A stretch of 64,000 nucleotides of DNA from Rhodoblastus sp. 17X3 (GCF_030056575.1 NZ_JASHHX010000002.1:124001-188000); one strand, 5' to 3'. Positions 8,617 through 18,444 are shown, counted from the stretch's first letter. Program-made: numbers and translations. Notes: a model not told the origin generated them from the letters alone.

Positions 8617-9741
8617 TCACATCGCGTTGATGACCTTGCTGAACCTGCTGCGGCAAAGCGCGAGAATGGTCATGCCGATCGCAGCCATGGCCAGGAGTTG
8701 CGGCCAGACCAGATCCAGCCCCGCGCCGCGATAGAGCACGGCCTGGGCGAAGGAGACGAATTGGGTGTTCGGCGTGAACTGCATGATGGCTTGCAGCCAG
8801 TCCGGCATGGTTTCGAGCGGCGTGGTGCTGCCTGAGAGCAGATAGAGAATGACGATCACGGGCAAGGCGAGCAGGCCGAATTGCGGCATGGTGCGGGCGT
8901 AGGTCGCGAGCAGCAGGCCGAGCGACGTCACCGAGAACATGAACAGGATCGCGCCAAACACGAACAGCGCGGTCGAACCCGCAATGGGCACGCCGAGCAC
9001 GCCGCGCACCATCGCGAACAGCGACAGGATCGAGGCGCCGACGATGACCGCGCCATTGGCGAAGATCTTCGCCAGCATGATTTCAAGCGGCGTGACCGGC
9101 ATCACCAGCAGATGTTCGATGGTGCCGTGCTCGCGTTCGCGGATCAGCGCGGCGCCGGTGAGGATGATGGAGAGAATGGCGATATTGTTGATGACCTGCA
9201 TCACCGAGGTGAACCAGACGGATTGAAGATCCGGGTTGAATTTGGCGCGCACCACCAGATTGACCGGCTGGGAGGCAACGCTGCTGTCGCCGCGCAGGAA
9301 CGAGGCGCTCTCCTGAAGAATGATGTTCTCGATATCCACCGCGCCATTGCCGGCCAGCGCCATCGCGGTGGCGTCGACATTGATCTGGATCGACGGCTTC
9401 TTGCCCGCCAGCAGGTCGGATGCGAATTTCGGCGGAATTTCGATAGCGAAGACATAGCGCCCGCGATCCATGCCCGGGTCTATCTCGGTGGGCGCTATAT
9501 TTTCGGCGGATTTGAACAGCGGCGGCAAAAGCGCGGCGGCGATGCGCCGCGACAATTCGGACTGATCCTCGTCGACGACGGCGACGCGCGCCGCCTCGAC
9601 CTCGAATTTCACGCCCGACGCGACCTGATAGATCGCGAAGCTGAACACGTAGAAGATGAAGGCGAGCAGGATCGGGTCCGCGACGAGGCTGCGCAATTCC
9701 TTGACGCTGAGACAGTAGATGCGGCGCAGGCCAGAGTTCAT
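8617..9741 (-). CDS. yhhJ: ABC-2 type exporter permease, YhhJ-like
   Basis: A 374-residue inner-membrane protein of the ABC-2 permease family. It has an N-terminal membrane segment (ILLAFIFYVFSFAIYQVA), a large periplasmic loop of about 150 residues, and five or more C-terminal membrane segments. The conserved REREHGTIEHLLVMPVTPLE stretch sits before the second segment. It is the last gene of the operon: its ATG lies one base after the rbbA stop. The order adaptor, RbbA, YhhJ matches the E. coli yhiI-rbbA-yhhJ locus. It would work with the RbbA-like protein in export across the inner membrane. The substrate is unknown. Confidence 0.85.
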   Translation of the reverse strand: MNSGLRRIYCLSVKELRSLVADPILLAFIFYVFSFAIYQVASGVKFEVEAARVAVVDEDQSELSRRIAAALLPPLFKSAENIAPTEIDPGMDRGRYVFAIEIPPKFASDLLAGKKPSIQINVDATAMALAGNGAVDIENIILQESASFLRGDSSVASQPVNLVVRAKFNPDLQSVWFTSVMQVINNIAILSIILTGAALIREREHGTIEHLLVMPVTPLEIMLAKIFANGAVIVGASILSLFAMVRGVLGVPIAGSTALFVFGAILFMFSVTSLGLLLATYARTMPQFGLLALPVIVILYLLSGSTTPLETMPDWLQAIMQFTPNTQFVSFAQAVLYRGAGLDLVWPQLLAMAAIGMTILALCRSRFSKVINAM

Positions 9742-9742
9742 G

Positions 9743-12469
9743 TCAGGCCTCCTGCTTTTTCAGCGCCGCGACCGCGCAGAGCTGATAGACCAGGCTGAAC
9801 AGGCAAAGGATCGCGAGGTCGGGCCAGAGCGTGGCGAAGCCCAGTCCCTTGGTGAAGGCGCCGACGCTGATCTCCTGGAACCAGCCGCAGGGAAAGGCGA
9901 GGCCGACCCGGCGCGCGGCGTCGGACAGCGACGAGACCGGCACGAGCAGGCCGGAAAAATTCACCGTGGGGATGATGGACACGACCGCCGTGACAAAGAT
10001 GGCGGCAACTTGCGTGCGCAGGAAGGACGACAGCAGAATCCCCAGTGAGGTCGTGGCCAAAATATAGAGGAAGGCCCCGAGGATCAGCGCCGTCGTCGAT
10101 CCGCTCACCGGCAGGCCGAACAGAAAGCGCGCCGCCGCGAGCAGCAACAGGAAGCTGAAAAAGGACAGCGCGACATAGGGCGCCTGCTTACCGAGCAGGA
10201 ACTCAGGCGCCGTCACTGGCGTCGCGCGGAAATTGACGATGGAGCCGACCTCCTTCTCCCGCACCACGCCGACCGCTGTGAGCATGGCCGGAATCAGCAT
10301 CAGGATCAGCATGATGACGCCGGGAATGATCGAATAGACGCTCTTGAACGCCTGATTATAGCGATAGCGCATTTCGATATTGATCGGCGCGGCGGCCGAT
10401 AGCAGCCCACGCCGGCGATATTGCTCGGCGAGATAGGCCTGCGAAATGCCGGTGATGTAGGAGCGGATCGTTTCGGCGCGGAAGGGCATGGCGCCGTCGA
10501 TCCAGACCGCCACTTCCGGCGATTTGCCGCTGGCGAGATCCTTCCCGAAGCCGGATGGAATTTCGATGGCCAGCTTCAATTCGCCGCTGGCGAGACGCCG
10601 CTCCAGGTCGGCCTCGGACGCAATGTCGCGCTTCTGCCGGAAATAGCGCGAGCCGGAGAAGTTTTCGAGCAGTTCCCGGCTTTGCAGCGAATTGTCCTGG
10701 TCGTGGACGGCGTAGGCGAGATTCTCGACGTCGAAGGAAATGCCATAACCGAAGGTCAGCATCAGCACGAGCGGCCCAAGCACGGCGAATGCGAGCCGCA
10801 GGCGGTCGCGCAGAATCTCCATGCTTTCACGGCGCGCATAGGCCCACAGCCGCGCCGGATCGAACCGCCGGGGCTTCAGGTCGAGAGTTGCGGCGCTGGC
10901 GCGGAATTCCGCCGCGCCGGCCGCGCCGTCAGGCTCGGCGGCGGCTTCGAGATAAGCGATGAAGGTCTCTTCGAGACTGGGCTTGCCGTTTTGAGCGACC
11001 AGATCCGTCGGGGCGCCGACCGCGAGCACCTTGCCGGCGTGCATCAGCGAGATGCGGTCGCAGCGTTCGGCCTCGTTCATGAAATGGGTCGAGATGAAAA
11101 TGGTGACGCCGTCCTCGCGCGAGAGCGCGATCAGCATGCGCCAGAACGAATCGCGCGCCACCGGATCGACGCCGGAGGTCGGTTCGTCGAGGATCAGCAT
11201 TTCGGGGCGATGGATCATCGCCACCGCGAGTTGCAGCCGTTGCCGCAATCCCAGCGGAAGGCTGTCCGGGCGCGCATCGGCGGCTTCCGTCAGGTCGAAC
11301 CGCCGCAGCATTTCATCCACGCGCGGCGCGATTTCGGCGTCCGGCAGTTCGAACAATTCGGCGTGCAGGCGCAGGTTCTGGCGCACCGTGAGTTCGCTAT
11401 AAAGCGAGAAGCTTTGCGACATGTAGCCAACGCGCCGCCGCGTCGCCATGTCGCCGGCGTCGAGCGTCTCGCCGAATAGCCGCGCCTGTCCCTCGCTCGG
11501 CTTGAGCAGGCCGGTCAGCATTTTCATCGTGGTCGATTTGCCGCAGCCGTTGGAGCCGAGAAAGCCGAAGATTTCGCCGCGCCGGATTTTGAAGCTGACG
11601 TGATCGACGGCGGTGAAATCGCCGAAGCGGCAGGTGAGGTTCTCGGCCTCGATGGCGTATCCGCCGCCATCCGGCGGCAGCGGCGGCAGGACGATCCGCT
11701 GGTGATCGCCGCGGACCTCGGGGGGCAGCAGCGAAATGAAGGCGGCGTCAAGGGTCGGCTGGCCGGTGCGGGCGCGCAATTCGGCGGGCGTTCCGGCGCC
11801 GATGATCTTGCCGTCGTTGAGCGCGGCGAGCCAGTCGAAGCGCTCGGCCTCCTCCATGTAAGCGGTGGCGACCAGCACGCTCATGCCGGGGCGGCGCGCG
11901 CGAATGCGGTCGATCAGCTCCCAGAATTGGCGCCGCGACAGGGGATCGACGCCGGTGGTCGGCTCGTCGAGGATGAGCAGGTCGGGGTCGTGGATCAGGG
12001 CGCAGCACAGCGAGAGCTTCTGCTTCATGCCGCCGGACAACTGGCCGGCCGGCCGGTCCCCGAAAGACGAGAGGCCGGTCGCCTCCAGCAATTCGACGAT
12101 GCGCGCCGCGCGCTCCGCCGCGCCTTGCCCGAACAGGCGGCCGAAAAAGTCGATGTTCTCGAATACCGAGAGGGTCGGATAGAGATTGCGGCCGAGGCCC
12201 TGCGGCATATAGGCGATGCGCGCGGCGCAGGCGGCGCGATGGCTGCGGTCGCGCATGTCGCCGCCGAGCGCGCGCACCTCGCCGGTCTGGAGGCGGCGCA
12301 CGCCGGAAACCAGCGCGAGCAGGGTCGATTTGCCGACGCCGTCCGGTCCGATCAGGCCGATCATTTTTCCGGCCGGCAGCGCGAGGCTCACGCCGTCGAG
12401 CGCCCGCGCCTTGCCATAGAAGTTCGAGACATTGACGAGTTCGGCGACAATGGCGCCCTTCGCGCTCAT
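9743..12469 (-). CDS. rbbA: RbbA-like fusion of two ABC ATPases and an ABC-2 permease
   Basis: 908 residues, close to the E. coli RbbA length. The first ATPase has Walker A GPDGVGKST (residues 41-49), signature LSGGMKQKLSL and Walker B LLILDEP. The second ATPase (about 275-500) has Walker A GSNGCGKST, Walker B MLILDEP and a divergent signature (LPLGLRQRLQL). The remaining C-terminal part is an ABC-2 permease with a periplasmic loop and membrane segments (YSIIPGVIMLILMLIPAML). RbbA was described as ribosome-associated in E. coli; the domain make-up equally fits a drug-type exporter. The ATG overlaps the stop of the upstream adaptor gene by four bases, indicating translational coupling. Confidence 0.88.
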   Translation of the reverse strand: MSAKGAIVAELVNVSNFYGKARALDGVSLALPAGKMIGLIGPDGVGKSTLLALVSGVRRLQTGEVRALGGDMRDRSHRAACAARIAYMPQGLGRNLYPTLSVFENIDFFGRLFGQGAAERAARIVELLEATGLSSFGDRPAGQLSGGMKQKLSLCCALIHDPDLLILDEPTTGVDPLSRRQFWELIDRIRARRPGMSVLVATAYMEEAERFDWLAALNDGKIIGAGTPAELRARTGQPTLDAAFISLLPPEVRGDHQRIVLPPLPPDGGGYAIEAENLTCRFGDFTAVDHVSFKIRRGEIFGFLGSNGCGKSTTMKMLTGLLKPSEGQARLFGETLDAGDMATRRRVGYMSQSFSLYSELTVRQNLRLHAELFELPDAEIAPRVDEMLRRFDLTEAADARPDSLPLGLRQRLQLAVAMIHRPEMLILDEPTSGVDPVARDSFWRMLIALSREDGVTIFISTHFMNEAERCDRISLMHAGKVLAVGAPTDLVAQNGKPSLEETFIAYLEAAAEPDGAAGAAEFRASAATLDLKPRRFDPARLWAYARRESMEILRDRLRLAFAVLGPLVLMLTFGYGISFDVENLAYAVHDQDNSLQSRELLENFSGSRYFRQKRDIASEADLERRLASGELKLAIEIPSGFGKDLASGKSPEVAVWIDGAMPFRAETIRSYITGISQAYLAEQYRRRGLLSAAAPINIEMRYRYNQAFKSVYSIIPGVIMLILMLIPAMLTAVGVVREKEVGSIVNFRATPVTAPEFLLGKQAPYVALSFFSFLLLLAAARFLFGLPVSGSTTALILGAFLYILATTSLGILLSSFLRTQVAAIFVTAVVSIIPTVNFSGLLVPVSSLSDAARRVGLAFPCGWFQEISVGAFTKGLGFATLWPDLAILCLFSLVYQLCAVAALKKQEA

Positions 12470-13479
12470 TGCGGCAGCTTGACCGCGAGGAAATCGGGCC
12501 AGGTCTTGACGAGATCGGTGCGCAGATAGCCGACGCCGCGCACGCCGGTCTTTACCTGGCTCTCATATTTCCGCAGCAGGTCGGGCGGCAGGGTCAGCTT
12601 CACGCGGAACATCAGCTTCTCGCGCTCCTCTTTCGTCTCCACCGTCTTGGGCGTGAACTGCGCTTCGCTGGCGATGAAGGAAACCTTGGCCGGGATTACA
12701 TATTCCGGGATGGCGTCGAGGATCAGTCGGGCGTCGTCGTCATAGGCGAGCTTCGTTGCGACCGAGGAGGGGACGAAGACGGTCATGTAAACGTCGGTGA
12801 GGTCGATCAGCGTCAGCACGCGCGAGCCGGCGCCGAGCACCTCGCCAGCTTGCGCGAGCTTGTATTCGATGCGGCCTCGGCGCGGGGCTTTCAGCTCCAT
12901 GTCGTCAAGATTGGACTGGATGCGGGCAATGTCGGCGCGGGAGGCGTCGATCGCCGCGATGGAATCGTTGAGGCTGGCCTTTGACGCATTGAGCGCGGCT
13001 TGGGAAACATTGAGGACCGAGCGACGCTGATCGAACGATTCCGTCGTGGCATAGCCTTTGCCGTGCAGGGTCTCGACGCGCTCCATTTCCTGTTCCGCCA
13101 GCTTGCGCTCGCTCTCGCGCTGGGCGATCACCGCCTCGGCCAGAGCCTTGGCCTGATGGGCGCGGCGCTCCAGCGCCTCGGCGCCGCGCAATTGCGCCTG
13201 CATTTCCGAGACGTCCATGCGGGCGAGAACCTGACCCTGTTCGACCAGCTGGCCCTCCTTGACCAGAACCTCGGCGATGCGGCCCGGAATCTTGGTGGCG
13301 ATCTCGACCTGCTCGGATTCCAGCCGCCCATTGGCGCTGGCGAAACCTTCCGGCAGGCGGTTCGGCTGCAGTTTGCGCAGCAGAGCCTCAAAGGGGTCAT
13401 TGGCCAAAGCCGGCGCTGGCCCGAACGCCAAGGCGGCAAGGGCGAAAACAAAGACGAGGGCGAGGTTTCTGGATCGCAT
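12466..13479 (-). CDS. yhiI: HlyD-family periplasmic adaptor, YhiI-like
   Basis: 337 residues from the ATG at 13479, chosen because it gives a clean signal peptide (LALVFVFALAALAFGPAPALA). The mature protein has the barrel-lipoyl region (TKIPGRIAEVLVKEGQLVEQ), a long coiled coil (about residues 100-205), the second lipoyl half (LKAPRRGRIEYKLAQAGEVL) and beta-barrel strands. It would link the inner-membrane exporter encoded downstream to an outer-membrane channel. No outer-membrane factor is in the operon, so a shared TolC-like protein is likely. It is the first gene of the exporter operon and diverges from a TetR gene, across a palindrome that may be the operator. Confidence 0.85.
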   Translation of the reverse strand: MRSRNLALVFVFALAALAFGPAPALANDPFEALLRKLQPNRLPEGFASANGRLESEQVEIATKIPGRIAEVLVKEGQLVEQGQVLARMDVSEMQAQLRGAEALERRAHQAKALAEAVIAQRESERKLAEQEMERVETLHGKGYATTESFDQRRSVLNVSQAALNASKASLNDSIAAIDASRADIARIQSNLDDMELKAPRRGRIEYKLAQAGEVLGAGSRVLTLIDLTDVYMTVFVPSSVATKLAYDDDARLILDAIPEYVIPAKVSFIASEAQFTPKTVETKEEREKLMFRVKLTLPPDLLRKYESQVKTGVRGVGYLRTDLVKTWPDFLAVKLPQ

Positions 13480-13569
13480 GGGCGCCGGGTCCCGATCGAA
13501 AAAAGTCGTCGCGGCGTGGGGGAGGAAAATGCCGCAGGATGGCTTTCCTTTTATAGCAAACTGAGCAAA

Positions 13570-13589
13570 ATTGAACAATGATGTTCAAT
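13570..13589. promoter_or_regulatory. Palindromic operator candidate between exporter operon and TetR gene
   Basis: Perfect inverted repeat ATTGAAC-(6)-GTTCAAT at 13570-13576 and 13583-13589. It lies in the divergent intergenic region, 27 bases before the TetR start at 13616 and about 90 bases upstream of the adaptor gene. A palindrome in this place is the usual arrangement for TetR autoregulation and control of the neighbouring exporter. Confidence 0.55.
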
Positions 13590-13615
13590 CGGCGGCGTCG
13601 AGTGAAGGGGATAAC

Positions 13616-14263
13616 GTGACCGGGGCCAGCGGCGCGCAGCGGCAGATCTACCGCGCGGCGATTCAGCTTTTCGCCGAGCGCGGCGCCGCGCATGTCAGCG
13701 TCTCCGAACTGGCCCAGGCGGCCGGCGTGGCGCGAGGCACGATATACAACAATCTCGGCGATCTGAGCGGCCTGTTCGATATTGTGGCGCGGCAGCTCGC
13801 CGTGGAAATGAACGAGCGCCTCGTCGAGGCCCTGACCGGAATCGACGATCCGGCGCTCCGGCTGGCGATGGGACTTCGCCTGTGCCTGCGCCGCGCGCAT
13901 GACGAGCCGCAATGGGGCCGCTTCCTCTGCCGTTTCGGCTGCAGCGCCGCAGCCTTGCAAGAGGTATGGCGCGGACAGCCGCTGGCCGATCTTCACGCCG
14001 GTCTGGCGCGGGGGCGCTATGCGTTCCGCGAGGACCAGCTGGACTCGGTCCTTGGCTTCATCTCCGGCGCGGTTCTCGGGGCCATTGTGACGGTGCTGGA
14101 AGGCGCCCGGACATGGCGTGAGGCGGGCGCAGATCTCGCCGAATTGGTGTTGATCGCCCTTGGCCTCAAGCGCGAGGAGGCGCTCGCCATTTCACGGAGG
14201 CCGTTGCCGGAGTTTTCCAGTGGCGCGGCCTTCCCGCCGCAAGGCAAGGTTTTCCCGGCGTAA
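13616..14263 (+). CDS. TetR-family transcriptional repressor
   Basis: 215 residues from a GTG at 13616 with GAAGGGG five bases upstream. An upstream TTG (13571) would place the start inside the operator palindrome and lacks a binding site. The N-terminal TetR helix-turn-helix is clear: IYRAAIQLFAERGAAHVSVS, then LAQAAGVARGTIYNNLGDLS. The rest is a helical ligand-binding domain. It diverges from the YhiI-RbbA-YhhJ exporter operon and probably represses it, with relief by an exported compound. The last 30 residues are proline-rich and probably unstructured. Confidence 0.82.
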   Translation: MTGASGAQRQIYRAAIQLFAERGAAHVSVSELAQAAGVARGTIYNNLGDLSGLFDIVARQLAVEMNERLVEALTGIDDPALRLAMGLRLCLRRAHDEPQWGRFLCRFGCSAAALQEVWRGQPLADLHAGLARGRYAFREDQLDSVLGFISGAVLGAIVTVLEGARTWREAGADLAELVLIALGLKREEALAISRRPLPEFSSGAAFPPQGKVFPA

Positions 14264-14377
14264 GGAAACCGCTCTGGCAGGACAATTGCTTGCCCATGTG
14301 CAGATGAGTGTGAAGGCAAAAATTGCGCCGCGATCCGATGTGGTCGGCTCGCAAGAAGCTCCAGAGGCTGCTCCGCC

Positions 14378-15238
14378 ATGGCTGAAAAATCGTCGCCGTT
14401 TCTGACGGATTTCGCGCAGACCCACCCGGCGCTGGGCATTCTGCGTCACGCGGCGCTGCTCGCCGAAGCCGACGCCGCGCCGGATGACGAGGAACTGGAC
14501 CTGCTCTACCAGCAGGCCGACGCCGGCTTTCTGCTTGATACGGAACCCGCCGACATCTGGCCCGAACTCGCGCGGGGCCTGATGGGGCGCGCGCCGTCGA
14601 AAATGATCGCCAATTTGCGCGAATGCCGCGCGCTGGAGCAGGTCCTGCCTGAGGTCGAGGCTCTATTTGGCGTTCCGCTGCTCTCCGATGAGCCGGCCGA
14701 GGTGGACCTTGGCGCTCACGTGCTGAAATCGCTCGACGAGGCGGCGAGCGAAGGCGCCGGCCTGAGCGTACGCTTCGCGCTGCTCACCATGCATGTCGGC
14801 AAATCGGATTCGCCGCGTGAACATTTGCCGATCCATTACAAACATATCGAGCGCGCCCGCCCGCGCATCGAAGCGATTGCGGCGCGGTTTGACGTCGCGC
14901 CGGATTGTCGCGACCTCGCGCTGCAGGCCCTCGCCGAATGCGAGAGGGTGCATCGTGTTTCCAAAATGCGCGCCGGGCCGATCGCCCTCATGCTTGAGCG
15001 GCTGGGCGCCTTCGACACGCCGGAGACATTCGCGCATTTGCTCGCGGTTTGCGCTTGCGATTTCCGCGCCTTTCCGGGGCGGTCGGGCTTGCCCTATCCC
15101 AAGGCGGCGTTGCTGGAGCTTGCGCTCGGGGCCTGCGCGGAACTCGCCCCCGGCGGGTCCGAAGCCGTGCAGGAAGCCCGCGCTTTGGCCATCGCGCGGG
15201 CGTTCCGTTCGCAGCGCTGGGCGGACGAGGCGGACTAG
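14378..15238 (+). CDS. HD-like protein related to the C-terminal part of tRNA nucleotidyltransferase
   Basis: 286 residues. The middle (about 85-235) resembles the HD phosphohydrolase region of multifunctional CCA-adding enzymes: VLPEVEALFGVP, HVLKSLDEAA, then VRFALLTMHVGKSDSPREH, HYKHIE, and CRDLALQALAECERVH. The nucleotidyltransferase head that normally precedes it is absent. The position of the HD pair reads HV, so the metal-binding aspartate appears replaced. The protein may be catalytically inactive or have changed function. The ATG follows GAGGCTGCTCCGCC. It ends overlapping the convergent RND pump gene by four bases. An ordinary complete CCA enzyme presumably lies elsewhere in the genome. 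Confidence 0.65.
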   Translation: MAEKSSPFLTDFAQTHPALGILRHAALLAEADAAPDDEELDLLYQQADAGFLLDTEPADIWPELARGLMGRAPSKMIANLRECRALEQVLPEVEALFGVPLLSDEPAEVDLGAHVLKSLDEAASEGAGLSVRFALLTMHVGKSDSPREHLPIHYKHIERARPRIEAIAARFDVAPDCRDLALQALAECERVHRVSKMRAGPIALMLERLGAFDTPETFAHLLAVCACDFRAFPGRSGLPYPKAALLELALGACAELAPGGSEAVQEARALAIARAFRSQRWADEAD

Positions 15239-18200
15239 GCTTCTTTCGCCGCCGATTCTACCGGCGGTTCGGCGGGGGTGGGCTGCGCGCCTTTCTTCTT
15301 CGCCTTGCGCGATTCCTCGAAACGCTGCAGCACGGCGAAGAAGGACGGCACGAACAGCACGGCCAGACAGGTCGAGGCGATCATGCCGCTGAACACGCTG
15401 ATGCCGAGCGATTTGCGCGCATTCGCGCTCGCGCCCGTCGCAATCACCAACGGCAAGACGCCGAGGATGAAGGCGAAGGAGGTCATCAGGATCGGGCGGA
15501 AGCGGGTACGCGAGGCTTCGACCGCCGCGTCAATGATCGACTTGCCGTGGAGCAGGCGCTGCTCGCGCGCGACCTCGACGATGAGAATGCCGTTTTTCGC
15601 GGAAAGCGCGATCAGAAGCATCAGGCCGATCTGCGTATAGAGATTGTTGGCGGCGCCGAGCGAGGTGAGCGCGATCACCGGGCCGAGCAAAGCGAGCGGC
15701 ACGGCGGAGAGCACCGCGAGCGGTAGGATCCAGCTTTCGTACTGGCCGGCGAGAACGAGATAGACCAGCAGGATCGACAGGCCGAATACGTAGTAAAGTT
15801 GGTTGCCCGTCAGTTTTTCCTGATAGGACATGCCCGTCCATTCGAAGGAGACGTCGTTCGGCAGCACGCGTTTCGCTATGGCTTCCATCGCGGCCATCGA
15901 TTGTCCCGAGCTGAAGCCGCGCGCCGAGCCGCCGACGATCGTTGCGGACGGATACAGATTGTAATTCGTCAGCAACGCCGGAGCGGCGACCGAGCTCAAA
16001 TGGGCGACGGAGCCGATGGGAACCATATTGCCGTCCTGACTGCGGACGTAAAGGTTCAAAAGGTCGTCGGGGCGAAGGCGGAATTGCGAATCCGCCTGGA
16101 CATAGACCTGCAGCGATTGGCCGAATTTGTTGAACTGGTTGACATAGGTCGAGCCGATATAATCGGTCAGCGTCGAGAAGACGTCGCCGACGCTGACCCG
16201 CAGATCCTGCACGCGGTCGCGGTCGACCGTGACCGTGACCTGCGGCGCATTGTTGCGGAACGTCGTCGCCACATTCGACACCGACGGCTCCTTGGCCGCC
16301 TCCGCCACGATCTGGTTCGCGAGATTGCCGAGCTTCACGTAATCGGTGCTGCCGCCGAGCAATTCGAGCTGCATCTGGAAGCCGCCGGCGTTGCCGATAC
16401 CCTGGATCGCCGGCGGCGGCAGGACAAGCGCCTTGCCGTCGGGCAGGTCGGCGACGGCGACCGACAGGCGCTTGAATATCGAGATCAGGTCCTGGTCTTT
16501 TTCCTTGAGGCGATCGTCGAACGGCTTGAGGACGACCCAGGCGATGCCGGCGTTGAACAAGTCGGCGCTGTTGTCGAGAACGGAAAGGCCCGCGACGGTG
16601 ATCACTTTTTCGACGCCCGGAATCTGCTGCGCCTTGTCGGCGACCTTGTTCAGGGACTCAACCGTGCGGCCCATTGACGCCGCTTCGGGTAGCTGGACCG
16701 AGACCATGAGGTAGAGTTGGTCGTCGATCGGGATGAAGGCGGTGGGGATTCGCGCGAGGCCCCAGAAGCCAAGTCCGGACACAATGAGCGCAAGGATCAC
16801 CATCAACCCGCTGCGGCGGACCATGCGGCCGATGAAGGCGGTGTAGCCGTGCTCCATGCGGTCGTAGACGGCATTGAAGCCACGGTAGAAAAAGTTCCGC
16901 TTTTCCGGCGGCACGGGTGTTCGCAGCCAGAGCGCGCATTGGGTGGGCTTGAGCGTCGCGGCGTTGACCGCGCTGATCAGGGCGGTCACGGCGATGACCA
17001 ACGCGAATTGCGCGAACATGTTGCCGGTGAGGCCGGGCACGAATGCCGCCGGCAGGAACACGGCCATCAGAACCAGCGTGATGCCGATGATCGGGCCGAA
17101 CAATTCGTCCATGGCCTTGATCGCGGCGGGAACGCCGGGAATGCCCTGTTCGATATATTTGCTCACGCCCTCGACGATGACGATGGCGTCGTCCACCACG
17201 ATTCCGATGGCCAGAACGATGCCGAACAGAGTCGAGAGGTTGACGGAATATCCGAGCGCCGCCATGCCGGCGAAGGCGCCGATGATGGTGACCGGCACGG
17301 TGGTCGCGGGGACGAGCGTGGCGCGGAAATTCTGCAGGAAGACCAGGATCACGATCAGAACCAGGACGCCGGCCTGCCAGAGGGTCTTGTAGACCTCGCC
17401 AATCGAATCCTTGACGAAGATGGTCGTATCGTAGGGAATGGAATAGCGCAGGCCCTCGGGGAAACGCTTGGCCATGGAATCCATGGCGGCCTTCACTTCC
17501 TTGGCGACGTCGAGCGAGTTTGATTCCGGCGTTTGATAAATGGCGATGCCCGCGCCGGGCTTGCCGTTGAGGCGGAAGTCCTGCGAATAGGTCTGAGCGC
17601 CGAGATCGATCCGCGCGACATCGCTGAGATGGATCAGGCGACCGCCCTGGGCGGTCTGGTCCTTGATGACGATATTCGCGAATTCCGCGGGCTCATCGAG
17701 GCGCGCCTTGACGTCGACCGTATACTGGAACTCAATGTCGCTCGGCGCCGGCGGCATGCCGACCTGGCCGGCGGCGATGTTCTGGTTCTGCTGGCGGACG
17801 GCGTTGATCACGTCTTTCGGCTGCAGGCCATAGGACTGCAGTTTGTTGGGGTCCATCCAGATGCGCATCGAATAGTCGCCGGCGCCCATCACTTTGACGC
17901 TGCCGACGCCCGGCAGTCGCGACAGGACGTTGACCAGGTTGATTGTCGCGTAATTGCTCATATAGAGCGCGTCATATTTGTTGTCCGGCGAATCGAGCGC
18001 GACGAACAGCAGGATGGCGGTGTTCTTCTTCTGGACGCTGACGCCTTGCGCCTGCGCCGCTTCGGGCAGGGAGGCCTGTGCGAGCTGAACGCGGTTCTGG
18101 ACGAGAACCTGGTCCATGTTCGGATCGGTGCCGATCTCGAAGGTGACGGTCAGGGTGTAGGTGCCGTCCGGCGCGCTGGTCGACTCCATATAGAGCATGT

Positions 18201-18423
18201 GGTCGACGCCGTTGACCTGGTTCTCAATCGGCAATGCGATCGTATTGAACACGGTCTGGGCGCTGGCGCCGGGATAAGACGTGGTGACCTGGACGGTCGG
18301 CGGCACGACATTGGGATATTGCGAGATCGGAAGTCGATACAGCGACACGGCGCCGATGAGCACGAGCACGATCGCCAGCACATTCGCCAGCACCGGACGC
18401 TCGATGAAGAATTTGGACATCAT
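15235..18423 (-). CDS. RND efflux pump, AcrB/MexB (HAE1) family
   Basis: 1,062 residues, normal for the family. It begins SKFFIERPVLANVLAIVLVL and has twelve membrane segments with two large periplasmic loops. The proton-relay aspartate pair is present in segment 4 (GIVVDDAIVIVEGV). Other family blocks include NRVQLAQASLPEAAQAQGV, TFRNNAPQVTVTVDRDRVQD and the final segments from LLIALSAKNGILIVEVA. It would expel drugs, detergents or solvents using the proton gradient. It is the last gene of a three-gene operon, with 21 bases between the adaptor stop and its start. A substrate cannot be named from sequence. Confidence 0.93.
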   Translation of the reverse strand: MMSKFFIERPVLANVLAIVLVLIGAVSLYRLPISQYPNVVPPTVQVTTSYPGASAQTVFNTIALPIENQVNGVDHMLYMESTSAPDGTYTLTVTFEIGTDPNMDQVLVQNRVQLAQASLPEAAQAQGVSVQKKNTAILLFVALDSPDNKYDALYMSNYATINLVNVLSRLPGVGSVKVMGAGDYSMRIWMDPNKLQSYGLQPKDVINAVRQQNQNIAAGQVGMPPAPSDIEFQYTVDVKARLDEPAEFANIVIKDQTAQGGRLIHLSDVARIDLGAQTYSQDFRLNGKPGAGIAIYQTPESNSLDVAKEVKAAMDSMAKRFPEGLRYSIPYDTTIFVKDSIGEVYKTLWQAGVLVLIVILVFLQNFRATLVPATTVPVTIIGAFAGMAALGYSVNLSTLFGIVLAIGIVVDDAIVIVEGVSKYIEQGIPGVPAAIKAMDELFGPIIGITLVLMAVFLPAAFVPGLTGNMFAQFALVIAVTALISAVNAATLKPTQCALWLRTPVPPEKRNFFYRGFNAVYDRMEHGYTAFIGRMVRRSGLMVILALIVSGLGFWGLARIPTAFIPIDDQLYLMVSVQLPEAASMGRTVESLNKVADKAQQIPGVEKVITVAGLSVLDNSADLFNAGIAWVVLKPFDDRLKEKDQDLISIFKRLSVAVADLPDGKALVLPPPAIQGIGNAGGFQMQLELLGGSTDYVKLGNLANQIVAEAAKEPSVSNVATTFRNNAPQVTVTVDRDRVQDLRVSVGDVFSTLTDYIGSTYVNQFNKFGQSLQVYVQADSQFRLRPDDLLNLYVRSQDGNMVPIGSVAHLSSVAAPALLTNYNLYPSATIVGGSARGFSSGQSMAAMEAIAKRVLPNDVSFEWTGMSYQEKLTGNQLYYVFGLSILLVYLVLAGQYESWILPLAVLSAVPLALLGPVIALTSLGAANNLYTQIGLMLLIALSAKNGILIVEVAREQRLLHGKSIIDAAVEASRTRFRPILMTSFAFILGVLPLVIATGASANARKSLGISVFSGMIASTCLAVLFVPSFFAVLQRFEESRKAKKKGAQPTPAEPPVESAAKEA

Positions 18424-18444
18424 CGGCTGGGTTCCCGTTCCTGG

